Source: Chelatococcus sambhunathii (GTDB lineage: Bacteria > Pseudomonadota > Alphaproteobacteria > Rhizobiales > Methylopilaceae). From it: 34,687 bases of DNA. The position numbers and the translations under genes are program-made. Location of the stretch: NCBI GenBank assembly GCA_031316315.1, contig JADBEO010000043.1, positions 1 to 34,687 on the forward strand, in the 5' to 3' direction. Under the pieces are notes generated by a model, which was not told the DNA's origin, did no database searches, and saw only the letters and a program-made list of their open reading frames with translations. Positions 8,657 to 16,648 of the stretch are shown here, piece after piece (position 1 is the stretch's first letter; each line of letters begins with the position of its first letter).

Positions 8657-9696
8657 GCCGCGATCTCGACCGCGTTCCAGGCGACGACGCCCTGCCGCGT
8701 CATGCTGTGCGCGACGATCGACTCGACCAGCGTCGCGTGGTCGACGCCGAGCGAGGCCGCCGAGCGCGAGATGCTCTTGCGAGACCAGAGATTGCAGGAG
8801 AGGTTGACCTCCATGAAGGCGAGGTCGCCCGTCCTGGGATCGTAGCGGAACTCGAAGCGGCCGTAGTCGAAGGGCCAGAGCTCCTTCGACAGCGCCCGCG
8901 AATGCATCTTGAGCCGCGCCACGAGGATCGGGTCCTCGACCACGCTCAGGGGGTCGCTGTCCTTGACCAGCTGCGGGGTCAGAGCCCGCTTCTCCTCATA
9001 GGACCGCATCTCGCCCGGCGTCTCGGGCGTGTGCGCCATCGGCGGCAGGAACCAGGGCGCCAGGCCCGCGCCGCCGACCACGGGCGCGGCGACGTCGAGG
9101 ATCGGGTGGTAGGCCTCGACGATCACGTCGTGGCCGAGCTCGTGCAGATGCTCGACATGGCGGCGGCCTTCCGCCCAGCTGTCGACGATCTTGACGCCCC
9201 AGGACGCGGAGGAGGCGTTCGGCTTGACGACGAGCCGCTCGGCCGCGAAGTCCGGCTCGCCGATCGGCTGGCCGATGCGGCAGGAGATCCAGTCCGGGGT
9301 CGGCACCCCGTGCAGACGGGCGATCACCTTGGAGAGGTGCTTGTCGTCCGCAAGCCCGCGGATGATCGGGCTCGCGCCGAGGAACGGCACGCTGCGGCGC
9401 GCCAGCATCAGCGGCGCGAGCATCTCGCTGTTCTGGAAGCCGCCCCGGTTCAGGAGGGTGAAGACGAAGTCCACCTCGGGACCCGGCTCGATCTCGGTGA
9501 AATCGTTTGCGACGACGACCCCGAGGCCGATCGCCTCGAGCGTCGTGCGGAGCTCGTGGTGATAGATCGCGTGGTTGCCGTCGACGGGATCCGGCGCGCC
9601 GGAGCTGCGCGCGTGCTTGGCGAGCAGCATGACGCGAAGCCGGGCCTTGTCGGCCTCGGGGATCGTCGCGGGGATGAATTCGGGTCGGTCGAGCAT
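8653..9696 (-). CDS. D-Ala-D-Ala-ligase-like ATP-grasp enzyme
   Basis: This 347-residue protein belongs to the ATP-grasp superfamily near D-alanine-D-alanine ligase. Residues 20-115 form the pre-ATP-grasp region (RVMLLAKH, then DFVFTLLNRGGFQNSEML and PFLGASPIIRGLADDKHLSK). K158 in RLVVKPNASSASWG and E296-V-N298 in FMEVNLSCNLWSRKS correspond to the ATP-binding lysine and metal-binding Glu/Asn. The serine-rich S-x-S segment that ends the Ddl motif is altered, so substrate use probably differs; it is unlikely to be the cell-wall Ddl, which is normally within the mur/fts cluster. It lies 69 bases downstream of the ELM1-like gene and overlaps the nucleotidyltransferase by ATGA. The first codon is ATG 9696; no strong ribosome-binding site is visible. 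The reaction product is unknown. Confidence 0.8.
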   Translation of the reverse strand: MLDRPEFIPATIPEADKARLRVMLLAKHARSSGAPDPVDGNHAIYHHELRTTLEAIGLGVVVANDFTEIEPGPEVDFVFTLLNRGGFQNSEMLAPLMLARRSVPFLGASPIIRGLADDKHLSKVIARLHGVPTPDWISCRIGQPIGEPDFAAERLVVKPNASSASWGVKIVDSWAEGRRHVEHLHELGHDVIVEAYHPILDVAAPVVGGAGLAPWFLPPMAHTPETPGEMRSYEEKRALTPQLVKDSDPLSVVEDPILVARLKMHSRALSKELWPFDYGRFEFRYDPRTGDLAFMEVNLSCNLWSRKSISRSAASLGVDHATLVESIVAHSMTRQGVVAWNAVEIAA

Positions 9697-9765
9697 GCCG
9701 CGAAGCTACTGCTCGCGAATGACCCGTCGGCGACGAATCGATCACGGGAAGATGACGCTGATAGC

Positions 9766-10842
9766 TCAAAGGCTTCCGAGGCCTGCGAGGGTACGGACGC
9801 GAACCGCCGTCTCCGCGAGCTCCTTCTCGGCGAGTCGTCTCAGCGACTCGCCCCCGGCCAGAAGGCCGTCGTTTTCGAGGTCGTCCATGTAGCCGGCTAT
9901 ATCGCGGTTCGACCGGACCAGCCCGGCCCCAACCAGGGCATCCAGAGCGCGTTTCACGGCGCCGCCCGTTTTCGCGGCGCCTTCGATCGCCTTGAACGCC
10001 CGGAGTCCGGGCCCGAGGAGCGCCGGCAGGTGGAACAGCTCGACGGGCCGCGTGGTCGCGGCCGCCTCGACGACCATCGACACGCTGTCGTCGGTGACGA
10101 GGAACGCATCCGCGGCGGCGAGGAAAGCGCGGTAGAGGTTGGGGGCGTTCCCATAGGCCGAGAATTTGACAGGCGCGTCAGCGCCGTCGAGCGCCTCGCG
10201 AAGCGCCGCTGTCGCCGCGGGTCCGGTGCGCGGCGAGGTCGCGACGAGCAGCGACCCGCCGGAACTCTGTGCGCGGGACAGCGCGGTCTCTGCCAGGCGG
10301 CGCGCTGCGTCCGGATCGAGCCGTTGCGGCGGTTCCGAGCCGCCGACGATCACGGCGATCCTCGGCCTTGGCAGGGTGGCAAGAGTCGGATCGACGCTTG
10401 CCTCCTCCATTGAGAGGGTGGTGGAAGGAAGTCGGCAAACGACCACGTTGGGTCGAGCTGGGAGATGGTATTGCGGCGTGGTGACCACGAGGTCGAACCA
10501 GTCGAGCGGCGCCTGCGGCCGGCCGAGATGGAGCAGCCGGGTCCGCCCGCTCGAGGCACGTCGGACCCGGAGCGCCGCCGGCACGGCGCGCTTGCCCGAG
10601 GTTACGACCACGCGCGGCCATGGCGGCGTGAGCTCGGCGCGCGAATCCCGGGTCAGCGTGAACAGCGACCCGCCCGGAAACGTGTTCTGAAGCGCGCCGA
10701 ACTTATTGAAGCGCAGCCGGACCAGGCGCGCCGGCAGGCCCGTCGCGGCGATCACGGCCTCGATCATGGCGTTGTCGCCGCGCCGGTTGCCGAGCAGGCC
10801 CCAGATCGCGGCCTCCGGCTGGTCGTCTTCGCTCGGGGTCAT
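9766..10842 (-). CDS. ELM1-family (Mito_fiss_Elm1) protein
   Basis: The 358-residue product matches the ELM1 family named after the plant mitochondrial fission factor; bacterial members are common in Alphaproteobacteria and have a glycosyltransferase-B-like architecture. Seen here: the N-terminal IWGLLGNRRGDNAMIEAVIAA, the central VVVTSGKRAVPAAL and TRLLHLGRPQAPLDWFDLVV, then a second half beginning PRIAVIVGGSEPP and containing the nucleotide-sugar-like segment FLVTDDSVSMVVEAAAT. ATG 10842 is chosen because family homology begins within a few residues of it; the frame stays open further upstream but there reads antisense to the dihydrofolate-reductase-like gene. It is the possible first gene of a four-gene run with the ATP-grasp/nucleotidyltransferase genes. 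Biochemical role unknown; glycosyl transfer is an inference from fold. Confidence 0.85.
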   Translation of the reverse strand: MTPSEDDQPEAAIWGLLGNRRGDNAMIEAVIAATGLPARLVRLRFNKFGALQNTFPGGSLFTLTRDSRAELTPPWPRVVVTSGKRAVPAALRVRRASSGRTRLLHLGRPQAPLDWFDLVVTTPQYHLPARPNVVVCRLPSTTLSMEEASVDPTLATLPRPRIAVIVGGSEPPQRLDPDAARRLAETALSRAQSSGGSLLVATSPRTGPAATAALREALDGADAPVKFSAYGNAPNLYRAFLAAADAFLVTDDSVSMVVEAAATTRPVELFHLPALLGPGLRAFKAIEGAAKTGGAVKRALDALVGAGLVRSNRDIAGYMDDLENDGLLAGGESLRRLAEKELAETAVRVRTLAGLGSL

Positions 10843-10981
10843 CCGCTCGCATCGCCTCGGACGCGAGCCATTCGCGCAATCACATGACGGCCGGATGACG
10901 ATCGCGCGGCGCCGGCGGGACTGACAGGCGGCCAGCCGGCGGGCTAGAGATGCCGCCGCCCACGCGCCCCGGAGGCCCGAA

Positions 10982-11386
10982 ATGCCCGACGTCCGCTCGA
11001 TCTGCGCCATCGGCCTCAGGGGCCAGATGGGCCTCAATGGTTCGCTGCCGTGGGAGGGCAATACTGATCCGGAGTTCACCGCCGATGTCGCCCGCTTCTT
11101 CGACATCACGCGCGGCCATGTGCTGATCGCCGGCGAGAAGACGATCGGCGCGATCCCGGACTTCGCGCGAAACGACCGCACGCTGTTCGTCATCCGCCGC
11201 GACATGCAGCCAGAGAAGGTGCTGGCGCAGTTTCCGGACCGCGTCGTCTTCATCGGCGGCGGCCCGGTCGCCTGGGGCGCCTATGCGCCGTTCATCCGCC
11301 ATTGGGACATCAACCGCCTGCCTTACGACGGCGAGGCCGACCGCTGGTTCGATCCGCAATGGCTCACCGCCGGCGGGCCGGGCTGA
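10982..11386 (+). CDS. Short dihydrofolate-reductase-like protein
   Basis: The 134-residue product resembles dihydrofolate reductase: the N-terminal ICAIGLRGQMGLNGSLPWEG corresponds to the Met20/substrate loop, D35 in TADVARFF aligns with the catalytic acid after a short insertion, HVLIAGEKT matches the NADPH-binding MGRxT segment, and VFIGGGPVAWGAYAP matches the conserved GG cofactor motif. It is about 25 residues shorter than the E. coli enzyme and ends soon after the last strand, so it is a divergent family member and may not act in folate reduction. GGAGG lies seven bases before the ATG. It is divergent from the ELM1-like gene and convergent with the FUSC gene, six bases apart. No thyA is adjacent, unlike the usual folA arrangement. 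Confidence 0.75.
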   Translation: MPDVRSICAIGLRGQMGLNGSLPWEGNTDPEFTADVARFFDITRGHVLIAGEKTIGAIPDFARNDRTLFVIRRDMQPEKVLAQFPDRVVFIGGGPVAWGAYAPFIRHWDINRLPYDGEADRWFDPQWLTAGGPG

Positions 11387-11392
11387 GGCAAG

Positions 11393-12454
11393 CTATTCGG
11401 CCAGCGCTGCGTCCTTCGCCTCTCCCAGACGGTCCGCCAGATCGAACAGGTTGCCGGAAAGGTTCCTAAGCGCGAAGACGAGGCCGATGGTCGGCACCGC
11501 GTCCGCGACGTCGACGTGCTCGGCTTCCGCCTCGTCGCCGAGATGGAGCACCGCTTCGTCCAGCGCCGCGCGACGGGACGCGACCTCCTCGCGGCCAGGG
11601 CCGGGGTCGTCGCCCGTCGCGAGCGCGTCGAGCAGATCGGCGCAGGCGAGTATCAGCGCGTCCGCGGTCGGGCCGACGAGCTGGCGCGCGGCGTCGGGCG
11701 CCGCCGAGAGCGCGCGCTCCATCGCGACGGCGTCGTTCCTCACCCGCCAAAGCGCGCGCGACAGCGCCGAGCGGGCTTCCGCCGCGGCGCGCGCGCCCGG
11801 AGCGCGGCGGGCGTCGGCCACGGTCTTTTCGAAGGCCGCGAGCTTGCGCCGGATCGAGTCCTGCGCGCCGAGCAGCAGATGCGCCGCTTCCGGGTCGCGC
11901 CGCCTCGCCGGCGCTCCGCGGAGCAGGGCGGCGAGTTCCGCGGCGATGGTCCGCCCCTCGCGCGCTATCTCGCGGTCGAGCCGGTTCGGAAACACCAGAA
12001 AGGTCGCCGCGACGCCGACCAGACAGCCGAGCGTCACTTCGAGCACGCGTTCGGCCGCGATCGCGAGCTGGTTCGGCTGGTTCGCCGTGGCGACCAGCAG
12101 GATCGCGGCCGTCACGGGCGCAAGCTTGAGGCTCGGCCGTCCCGCCGCGGCGAAGGCGAGCGCAGCGGTCACCATGGTCAGGGTGACGGAGGTCGTCAGA
12201 AGCGAATGCGGATGGAGATAGGCGGCGAGCCCGCCGACGGCCGCGCCCACCACGGTCCCGATCGCGCGCTCCTGCGCCGCCGCCAGCGTTCCGCCGACGG
12301 AGCCCTGCACCACCACCAGCGCCGAGATCACGCTCCAATAGCCCTGCGGCAGGCCGAGCACCGTCGCGAGCACGAACGCCCCGCCGGTCGCCGCCGCGAC
12401 CTTCGCAGCGAGGCGGATGTCCGCCGCGTGGCGGTCCGGAAGGCTGAACGGCAT
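11393..12454 (-). CDS. FUSC-family inner-membrane protein
   Basis: The 353-residue protein resembles the fusaric acid resistance (FUSC)/aromatic acid exporter-like family. The first 165 residues hold about six hydrophobic segments (for example [72 protein letters not shown]). These include the E-R-x-x-G-T-x-x-G-A-x-x-G signature ([14 protein letters not shown]) typical of the family. The C-terminal half is a cytoplasmic helical domain rich in Ala, Arg and Glu. Substrate unknown; the family is linked to export of aromatic compounds. Only one membrane half is present, so it would probably act as a dimer. No partner membrane-fusion protein is adjacent. Confidence 0.75.
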   Translation of the reverse strand: MPFSLPDRHAADIRLAAKVAAATGGAFVLATVLGLPQGYWSVISALVVVQGSVGGTLAAAQERAIGTVVGAAVGGLAAYLHPHSLLTTSVTLTMVTAALAFAAAGRPSLKLAPVTAAILLVATANQPNQLAIAAERVLEVTLGCLVGVAATFLVFPNRLDREIAREGRTIAAELAALLRGAPARRRDPEAAHLLLGAQDSIRRKLAAFEKTVADARRAPGARAAAEARSALSRALWRVRNDAVAMERALSAAPDAARQLVGPTADALILACADLLDALATGDDPGPGREEVASRRAALDEAVLHLGDEAEAEHVDVADAVPTIGLVFALRNLSGNLFDLADRLGEAKDAALAE

Positions 12455-12648
12455 CGTCGCGCTCCGCTCTTATGGCCGCGAGGCATCGCCCGAAGCGGCG
12501 CCCAGGACAAGCGCGGATCGTTCCGTGCAAACGTCTATCCCGCCCCGTGAGGGCCCGCCGCTATTCTCTCGGGGGCGGTTTCGGGTTAAGGCTTGGATCG
12601 GCCGCCGAAGCACGGCGTCCCGCGCCCGAAGTCCGCCAACAGCTCCGT

Positions 12649-14031
12649 ATGACGGTCCGTACCCCAAAGCTCTTCGTCAGGTCCTACGGCTGTCAGATGA
12701 ACGTCTACGACGCCGAGCGCATGGCGGACGCGCTCGCGCCGGACGGCTACGCCTCGACGGATAGGGCGGAAGACGCGGACCTCATCGTCCTCAACACCTG
12801 CCACATCCGCGAGAAGGCGGCCGAGAAGGTCTATTCCGAGCTCGGCCGTATCCGGAAGATGGGCGAGGAGCTCGGCCGCAAGCCGCTCGTCGCGGTCGCC
12901 GGCTGCGTCGCGCAGGCCGAGGGCGCGGAGATCATGAAGCGCGCCCCTGTCGTCGACCTCGTCGTCGGGCCGCAGAGCTACCAGCGCCTGCCCGAGCTCG
13001 TGCGTCAGGCGCGCGCGGGCGAAAAGCCGGTCGACACCGAATTCGCGGTCGAGGAGAAGTTCTCGAGCCTCGCGACGCCTGTACGGCCGCTCGCGACGCG
13101 CGGCGTCACGGCCTTTGTCACGGTGCAGGAGGGCTGCGACAAGTTCTGCTCCTTCTGCGTGGTGCCTTATACGCGCGGCGCCGAAGCATCGCGGTCGGTC
13201 GCGCAGATCGTCGCTGAGACCGAGCGGCTGGCGGCGCAAGGGGTGCGCGAGGTCACGCTGCTCGGCCAGAATGTCGACGCCTATCACGGCGAGGGCCCGG
13301 ATGGCCGCGACTGGACGCTGGCGCGTCTCCTGCTCCGTCTCGCCGAGATCGAGGGCCTCGCGCGGTTGCGCTACACCACCAGCCATCCGCGCGACTTCGG
13401 CGACGACCTGATCGCCGCCCATCGCGACTGCGACAAGCTGATGCCTTACCTGCACCTGCCCGTGCAGTCCGGCTCGGACCGCATCCTGAAGGCCATGAAC
13501 CGCCGCCACACTGCGGCGGACTATCTGCGCCTGATCGAACGTATTCGGCATGCGCGGCCGGACCTCGCGCTGTCAGGCGACTTCATCGTCGGCTTCCCCG
13601 GCGAGAGGACGGAAGACTTCGAGGCGACGATGCGGATCGTCGACGAGGCCGAATACGCCAGCGCCTTCACCTTCAAATACAGCCCGCGGCCCGGCACGCC
13701 GGCGGCCGAGCGCGATGGACAGGTCTCCGAAGCGGCGAAGGCGGAGCGGCTGCAGCGGCTGCAGGCCCGCATCACCGAGCGGCAGATCGCCTTCCAGCGT
13801 TCGCTGGTCGGTGCCCGCTTCGACGTGCTGGTCGAGCGCGCGGGTCGCCATCCCGGCCAGATGGCCGGCCGCTCGCCCTATCTTTCGCCGGTCCAGATCG
13901 AGGGATCGACCGCCGCGGTCGGCGAGGTCGTCTCGGTCGAGGTCACCGGCTCCGGCCCCAACAGCCTGTTCGCCGCGCCTGCGGGCGGCGCGCGCGAGGA
14001 CGTTCGCATGCTCGCGGAGGCGACTGCTTGA
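12649..14031 (+). CDS. miaB: tRNA-2-methylthio-N6-dimethylallyladenosine synthase MiaB
   Basis: MiaB is a radical-SAM methylthiotransferase that adds a methylthio group to i6A37 of tRNAs reading UNN codons. The 460-residue product has the three domains: an N-terminal UPF0004 domain with cluster-binding C15 ([10 protein letters not shown]), C51 (NTCHIREKA) and C86 (AGCVAQAEG); a radical-SAM domain with C163-x3-C167-x2-C170; and a C-terminal TRAM domain after about residue 375. All six cysteines are present. ATG 12649 is chosen because [18 protein letters not shown] matches the usual N-terminus; the upstream in-frame extension is not conserved in character. No clear ribosome-binding site precedes it. 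Its stop overlaps the phoH TTG start as TTGA. It heads the plus-strand run through lnt. Confidence 0.96.
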   Translation: MTVRTPKLFVRSYGCQMNVYDAERMADALAPDGYASTDRAEDADLIVLNTCHIREKAAEKVYSELGRIRKMGEELGRKPLVAVAGCVAQAEGAEIMKRAPVVDLVVGPQSYQRLPELVRQARAGEKPVDTEFAVEEKFSSLATPVRPLATRGVTAFVTVQEGCDKFCSFCVVPYTRGAEASRSVAQIVAETERLAAQGVREVTLLGQNVDAYHGEGPDGRDWTLARLLLRLAEIEGLARLRYTTSHPRDFGDDLIAAHRDCDKLMPYLHLPVQSGSDRILKAMNRRHTAADYLRLIERIRHARPDLALSGDFIVGFPGERTEDFEATMRIVDEAEYASAFTFKYSPRPGTPAAERDGQVSEAAKAERLQRLQARITERQIAFQRSLVGARFDVLVERAGRHPGQMAGRSPYLSPVQIEGSTAAVGEVVSVEVTGSGPNSLFAAPAGGAREDVRMLAEATA

Positions 14032-15095
14032 ACGCCGAATCCAACGTCCGGGGGTTCGATCCCCTGAGGAGCGGCGCGGGTCAGACCCGCAAGCCCGGTT
14101 TCGCGCGGCCCGTCGAGGCTTCGCCGGCCGAAGTGACCATGGCCTTCGAGGATAACCGGCACGCCTCGAGCCTGTTCGGGAGCCATGACCAGAACCTCGC
14201 CTTCCTCGAGCGGCGGCTCGGGGTCGAGGCGACGGTGCGTGGCAACATGGTCGCGATCCGCGGTCCCGCCGACGCCTGCCAGCAGGCCAAGAAGGTGCTC
14301 GAGAGCCTGTACGATCGCGTCAGGCGCGGCGAGCAGGTCGCGCTTGGCGACGTCGACGGCGCGATCCGAATGACGCTGAGCCAGGGCTCGCTGTTCCCGA
14401 GCGACGGCGAGCCGGCGCGGCCGGGCTTCGCGCAGGTCTCGACCCGCAAGAAGACGATCGTCGCGCGCACCGCCGCCCAGGACGCCTATATGCGGGCGCT
14501 CGCCCGCCACGAGCTCGTCTTCGCGACCGGGCCGGCCGGCACCGGCAAGACCTATATCGGCGTCGCCTGGGCCGCCGCCCTCATCGAGCGCGGCGAGGCC
14601 GACCGCATCATCCTGTCGCGTCCGGCGGTCGAGGCCGGCGAGCGCCTCGGCTTCCTGCCGGGCGACATGAAGGAGAAGGTCGACCCCTATCTGCGCCCGC
14701 TCTACGACGCGCTCTACGACGTGATGCCGCCGGAGAAGGTCGAGCGCGGCATGACCTCGGGCATGATCGAGATCGCCCCGCTCGCCTTCATGCGCGGCCG
14801 CACCCTCGCCAACGCCGTGGTGCTGCTGGACGAGGCCCAGAACACCTCGTCGATGCAGATGAAGATGTTCCTCACCCGCCTCGGCGAGAACAGCCGCATG
14901 ATCGTGACGGGAGATCCGACCCAGATCGACCTGCCGCCTGGCCAGGTCTCGGGTCTCGCGGAGGCTATCGGCCTGCTGGAAAACGTCGAGGGCGTGTCGG
15001 TCGCGCGTTTTTCCGCGCAGGACGTGGTGCGTCACGAGCTTGTCGCGCGTATCGTGCGTGCTTACGAAAGCGCTCATCCGAGCCCCAACCCATGA
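14028..15095 (+). CDS. phoH: PhoH-like ATPase
   Basis: PhoH-like proteins are P-loop ATPases linked to RNA metabolism; many bacteria encode one beside ybeY. The 355-residue product has an N-terminal KH-like region (residues about 35-100, [23 protein letters not shown]), Walker A GPAGTGKT at 168-175, and Walker [13 protein letters not shown]. Start choice: TTG 14028 overlaps the miaB stop by three bases and has GGAGG seven bases upstream, whereas the first ATG (14139, [11 protein letters not shown]) has no visible ribosome-binding site. The TTG is preferred, with coupling to miaB translation. The sequence between the two is poorly conserved in character, so the ATG remains possible. Confidence 0.93.
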   Translation: MNAESNVRGFDPLRSGAGQTRKPGFARPVEASPAEVTMAFEDNRHASSLFGSHDQNLAFLERRLGVEATVRGNMVAIRGPADACQQAKKVLESLYDRVRRGEQVALGDVDGAIRMTLSQGSLFPSDGEPARPGFAQVSTRKKTIVARTAAQDAYMRALARHELVFATGPAGTGKTYIGVAWAAALIERGEADRIILSRPAVEAGERLGFLPGDMKEKVDPYLRPLYDALYDVMPPEKVERGMTSGMIEIAPLAFMRGRTLANAVVLLDEAQNTSSMQMKMFLTRLGENSRMIVTGDPTQIDLPPGQVSGLAEAIGLLENVEGVSVARFSAQDVVRHELVARIVRAYESAHPSPNP

Positions 15096-15129
15096 AAGGC
15101 CTGACGCGGCGCGCCGCGTGACCCGTACG

Positions 15130-15639
15130 ATGAGCCCGGACCGATCTACCCCCGTCGCGCTCGAGACCGTGCGCGACAGCGAACTCTGGACAATCCTTTC
15201 CGACGCAGAGGCGACCGTCGCGGCCGCCGTGGCCGCAGCCTTCGCCGAAGCCGGCCTCGTCGCCCTGCCCGAGGCTGAGCTCGCGGTGACGCTCGCCGAC
15301 GACGCGCGTGTGCGGGCGCTGAACGCCGAATGGCGCGAGAAGGACAAGCCGACGAACGTCCTGACCTTCCCGGCCGTGGAGCCGGACGAGACCGCCGACG
15401 CGCCGATGCTCGGCGACGTCATCCTCGCCTTCGAGACCGTCGAGCGCGAGGCGCGGGAGGAAGGGCGGACGCTCTCGGACCACGTCTCCCATCTCGTCGT
15501 CCATGGCGTGCTGCACCTGTTCGGCTACGACCACCTCGAGGATGACGAGGCCGAGGAGATGGAGGCGATCGAGACTCGGGCGCTCGCGCGGCTCGGCGTC
15601 GCCGACCCCTACGCGTTCGACGCCGCGCCGGCCGCCTGA
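15130..15639 (+). CDS. ybeY: Endoribonuclease YbeY
   Basis: YbeY is a zinc-dependent RNase needed for 16S rRNA 3'-end maturation and ribosome quality control. The zinc-binding motif HGVLHLFGYDH is complete at residues 125-135. Upstream are the typical ELAVTLADDARVRALNAEWR and KDKPTNVLTFP segments. The product is 169 residues if started at ATG 15130. A GTG at 15118 is also possible; neither has a strong ribosome-binding site. It follows phoH by 34 bases and precedes the CorC-like gene by five, the order usual in Proteobacteria (miaB-phoH-ybeY-corC-lnt). The short gap suggests one transcript. Confidence 0.95.
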   Translation: MSPDRSTPVALETVRDSELWTILSDAEATVAAAVAAAFAEAGLVALPEAELAVTLADDARVRALNAEWREKDKPTNVLTFPAVEPDETADAPMLGDVILAFETVEREAREEGRTLSDHVSHLVVHGVLHLFGYDHLEDDEAEEMEAIETRALARLGVADPYAFDAAPAA

Positions 15640-15644
15640 TCGCC

Positions 15645-16625
15645 ATGGCCCATCCTGACCGCCCCGCAAAGCCCGGCGCCGCCTTCACGGCCGAGACCGA
15701 CCCGCGCGACAACTGGCTCGAGCGCCTGCGCGCCTTCGTCGGCCTCGGGGCTCATCCGACCGCGCGCGAGGACGTCGCCGAGGCGCTCGACGAGGCCGAC
15801 GACCTTTCACTTTCGACCCATGAGCGCGTGCTGCTGCGCAACGTCCTCGCGCTGAAGGACACGCGCGTCGACGACGTCATGGTTCATCGCCCGGACATCG
15901 TATCGATTTCGGAGGAGGTCACGCTCGGCCAGCTGCTGGCGACCTTCGCCGACGGCGGGCATTCGCGCCTGCCCGTCCACCAGGGCGCGCTTGACGAGCC
16001 GAAGGGCATGGTCCACGTCAAGGACGCGCTCGCGCTGTTCGCGAAGGGAGCGGGCGACGGAGCGCACAGCTTCGACGCGACGGCTGTCGACCTCGGCGCC
16101 CGCGTCGCGGATTGCGACCTGATCCGTCCTGTGATCTACGCGCCGCCCTCGATGGCCGCGACCGACCTGCTCGCCCGCATGCAGTCGATGCACATCCATC
16201 TCGCGCTGGTCGTCGACGAATATGGCGGGGGCGACGGCCTGGTGACGATCGAGGACCTCGTCGAGACCATCGTCGGCGACATCGAGGACGAGCACGACGA
16301 CGAGGCGGCGATCAGCATCCGGCCCGACGGCGAGGGGGGCTTCATCGCCGACGCCCGCGCGCCTCTCGACGAGGTGGCGGAGGCCGTCGGACCGAGCTTC
16401 GCGATCGCGCCCTACGAGGACGAGGTCGATACGATCGGCGGGCTCGTCGTGACGCTCGCCGGCCGCGTGCCGTCGCAGGGCGACGCGGTCGAGGGGCCCG
16501 GCGGCCATGTGCTGATGGTGCGGGCGGCCGACCCGCGGCGCGTGATCGAGGTGGGCATCGCCGGCGCGCCCGAGCGCGACGGCGACGAATCGGATAGGCC
16601 CGGCGACGCCGCCGACGCGGCCTGA
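15645..16625 (+). CDS. corC: CorC/YbeX-type CBS-domain protein
   Basis: The 326-residue protein contains two CBS motifs (about residues 75-135, VDDVMVHRPDIVSISEEV; and about 150-205, IYAPPSMAATDLLARMQ then VVDEYGGGDGLVTIEDLVE). These are followed by the CorC_HlyC domain (about 225-310), which has a FAD-binding-like fold. It lacks the transmembrane DUF21 domain of full CorB-type proteins, so it is the soluble type. The family has been linked to magnesium/cobalt efflux and, in this gene position, to ribosome and RNA metabolism. A transport role is uncertain. It follows ybeY by five bases and precedes lnt by 23. Older annotation often calls it haemolysin-like; nothing supports toxin activity. 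Confidence 0.9.
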   Translation: MAHPDRPAKPGAAFTAETDPRDNWLERLRAFVGLGAHPTAREDVAEALDEADDLSLSTHERVLLRNVLALKDTRVDDVMVHRPDIVSISEEVTLGQLLATFADGGHSRLPVHQGALDEPKGMVHVKDALALFAKGAGDGAHSFDATAVDLGARVADCDLIRPVIYAPPSMAATDLLARMQSMHIHLALVVDEYGGGDGLVTIEDLVETIVGDIEDEHDDEAAISIRPDGEGGFIADARAPLDEVAEAVGPSFAIAPYEDEVDTIGGLVVTLAGRVPSQGDAVEGPGGHVLMVRAADPRRVIEVGIAGAPERDGDESDRPGDAADAA

Positions 16626-16648
16626 GCCCTCCCGCGCCGAGGTTCTCT

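Noticed and set aside
8653-9696. Cell-wall D-Ala-D-Ala ligase (ddl)
   Set aside because: The gene is outside any mur/fts cluster and the final metal-binding motif differs from Ddl.
10982-11386. Dihydrofolate-reductase-like gene as a truncated pseudogene
   Set aside because: It has a strong ribosome-binding site, both terminal motifs and a sensible C-terminus, so it looks like a complete short family member.
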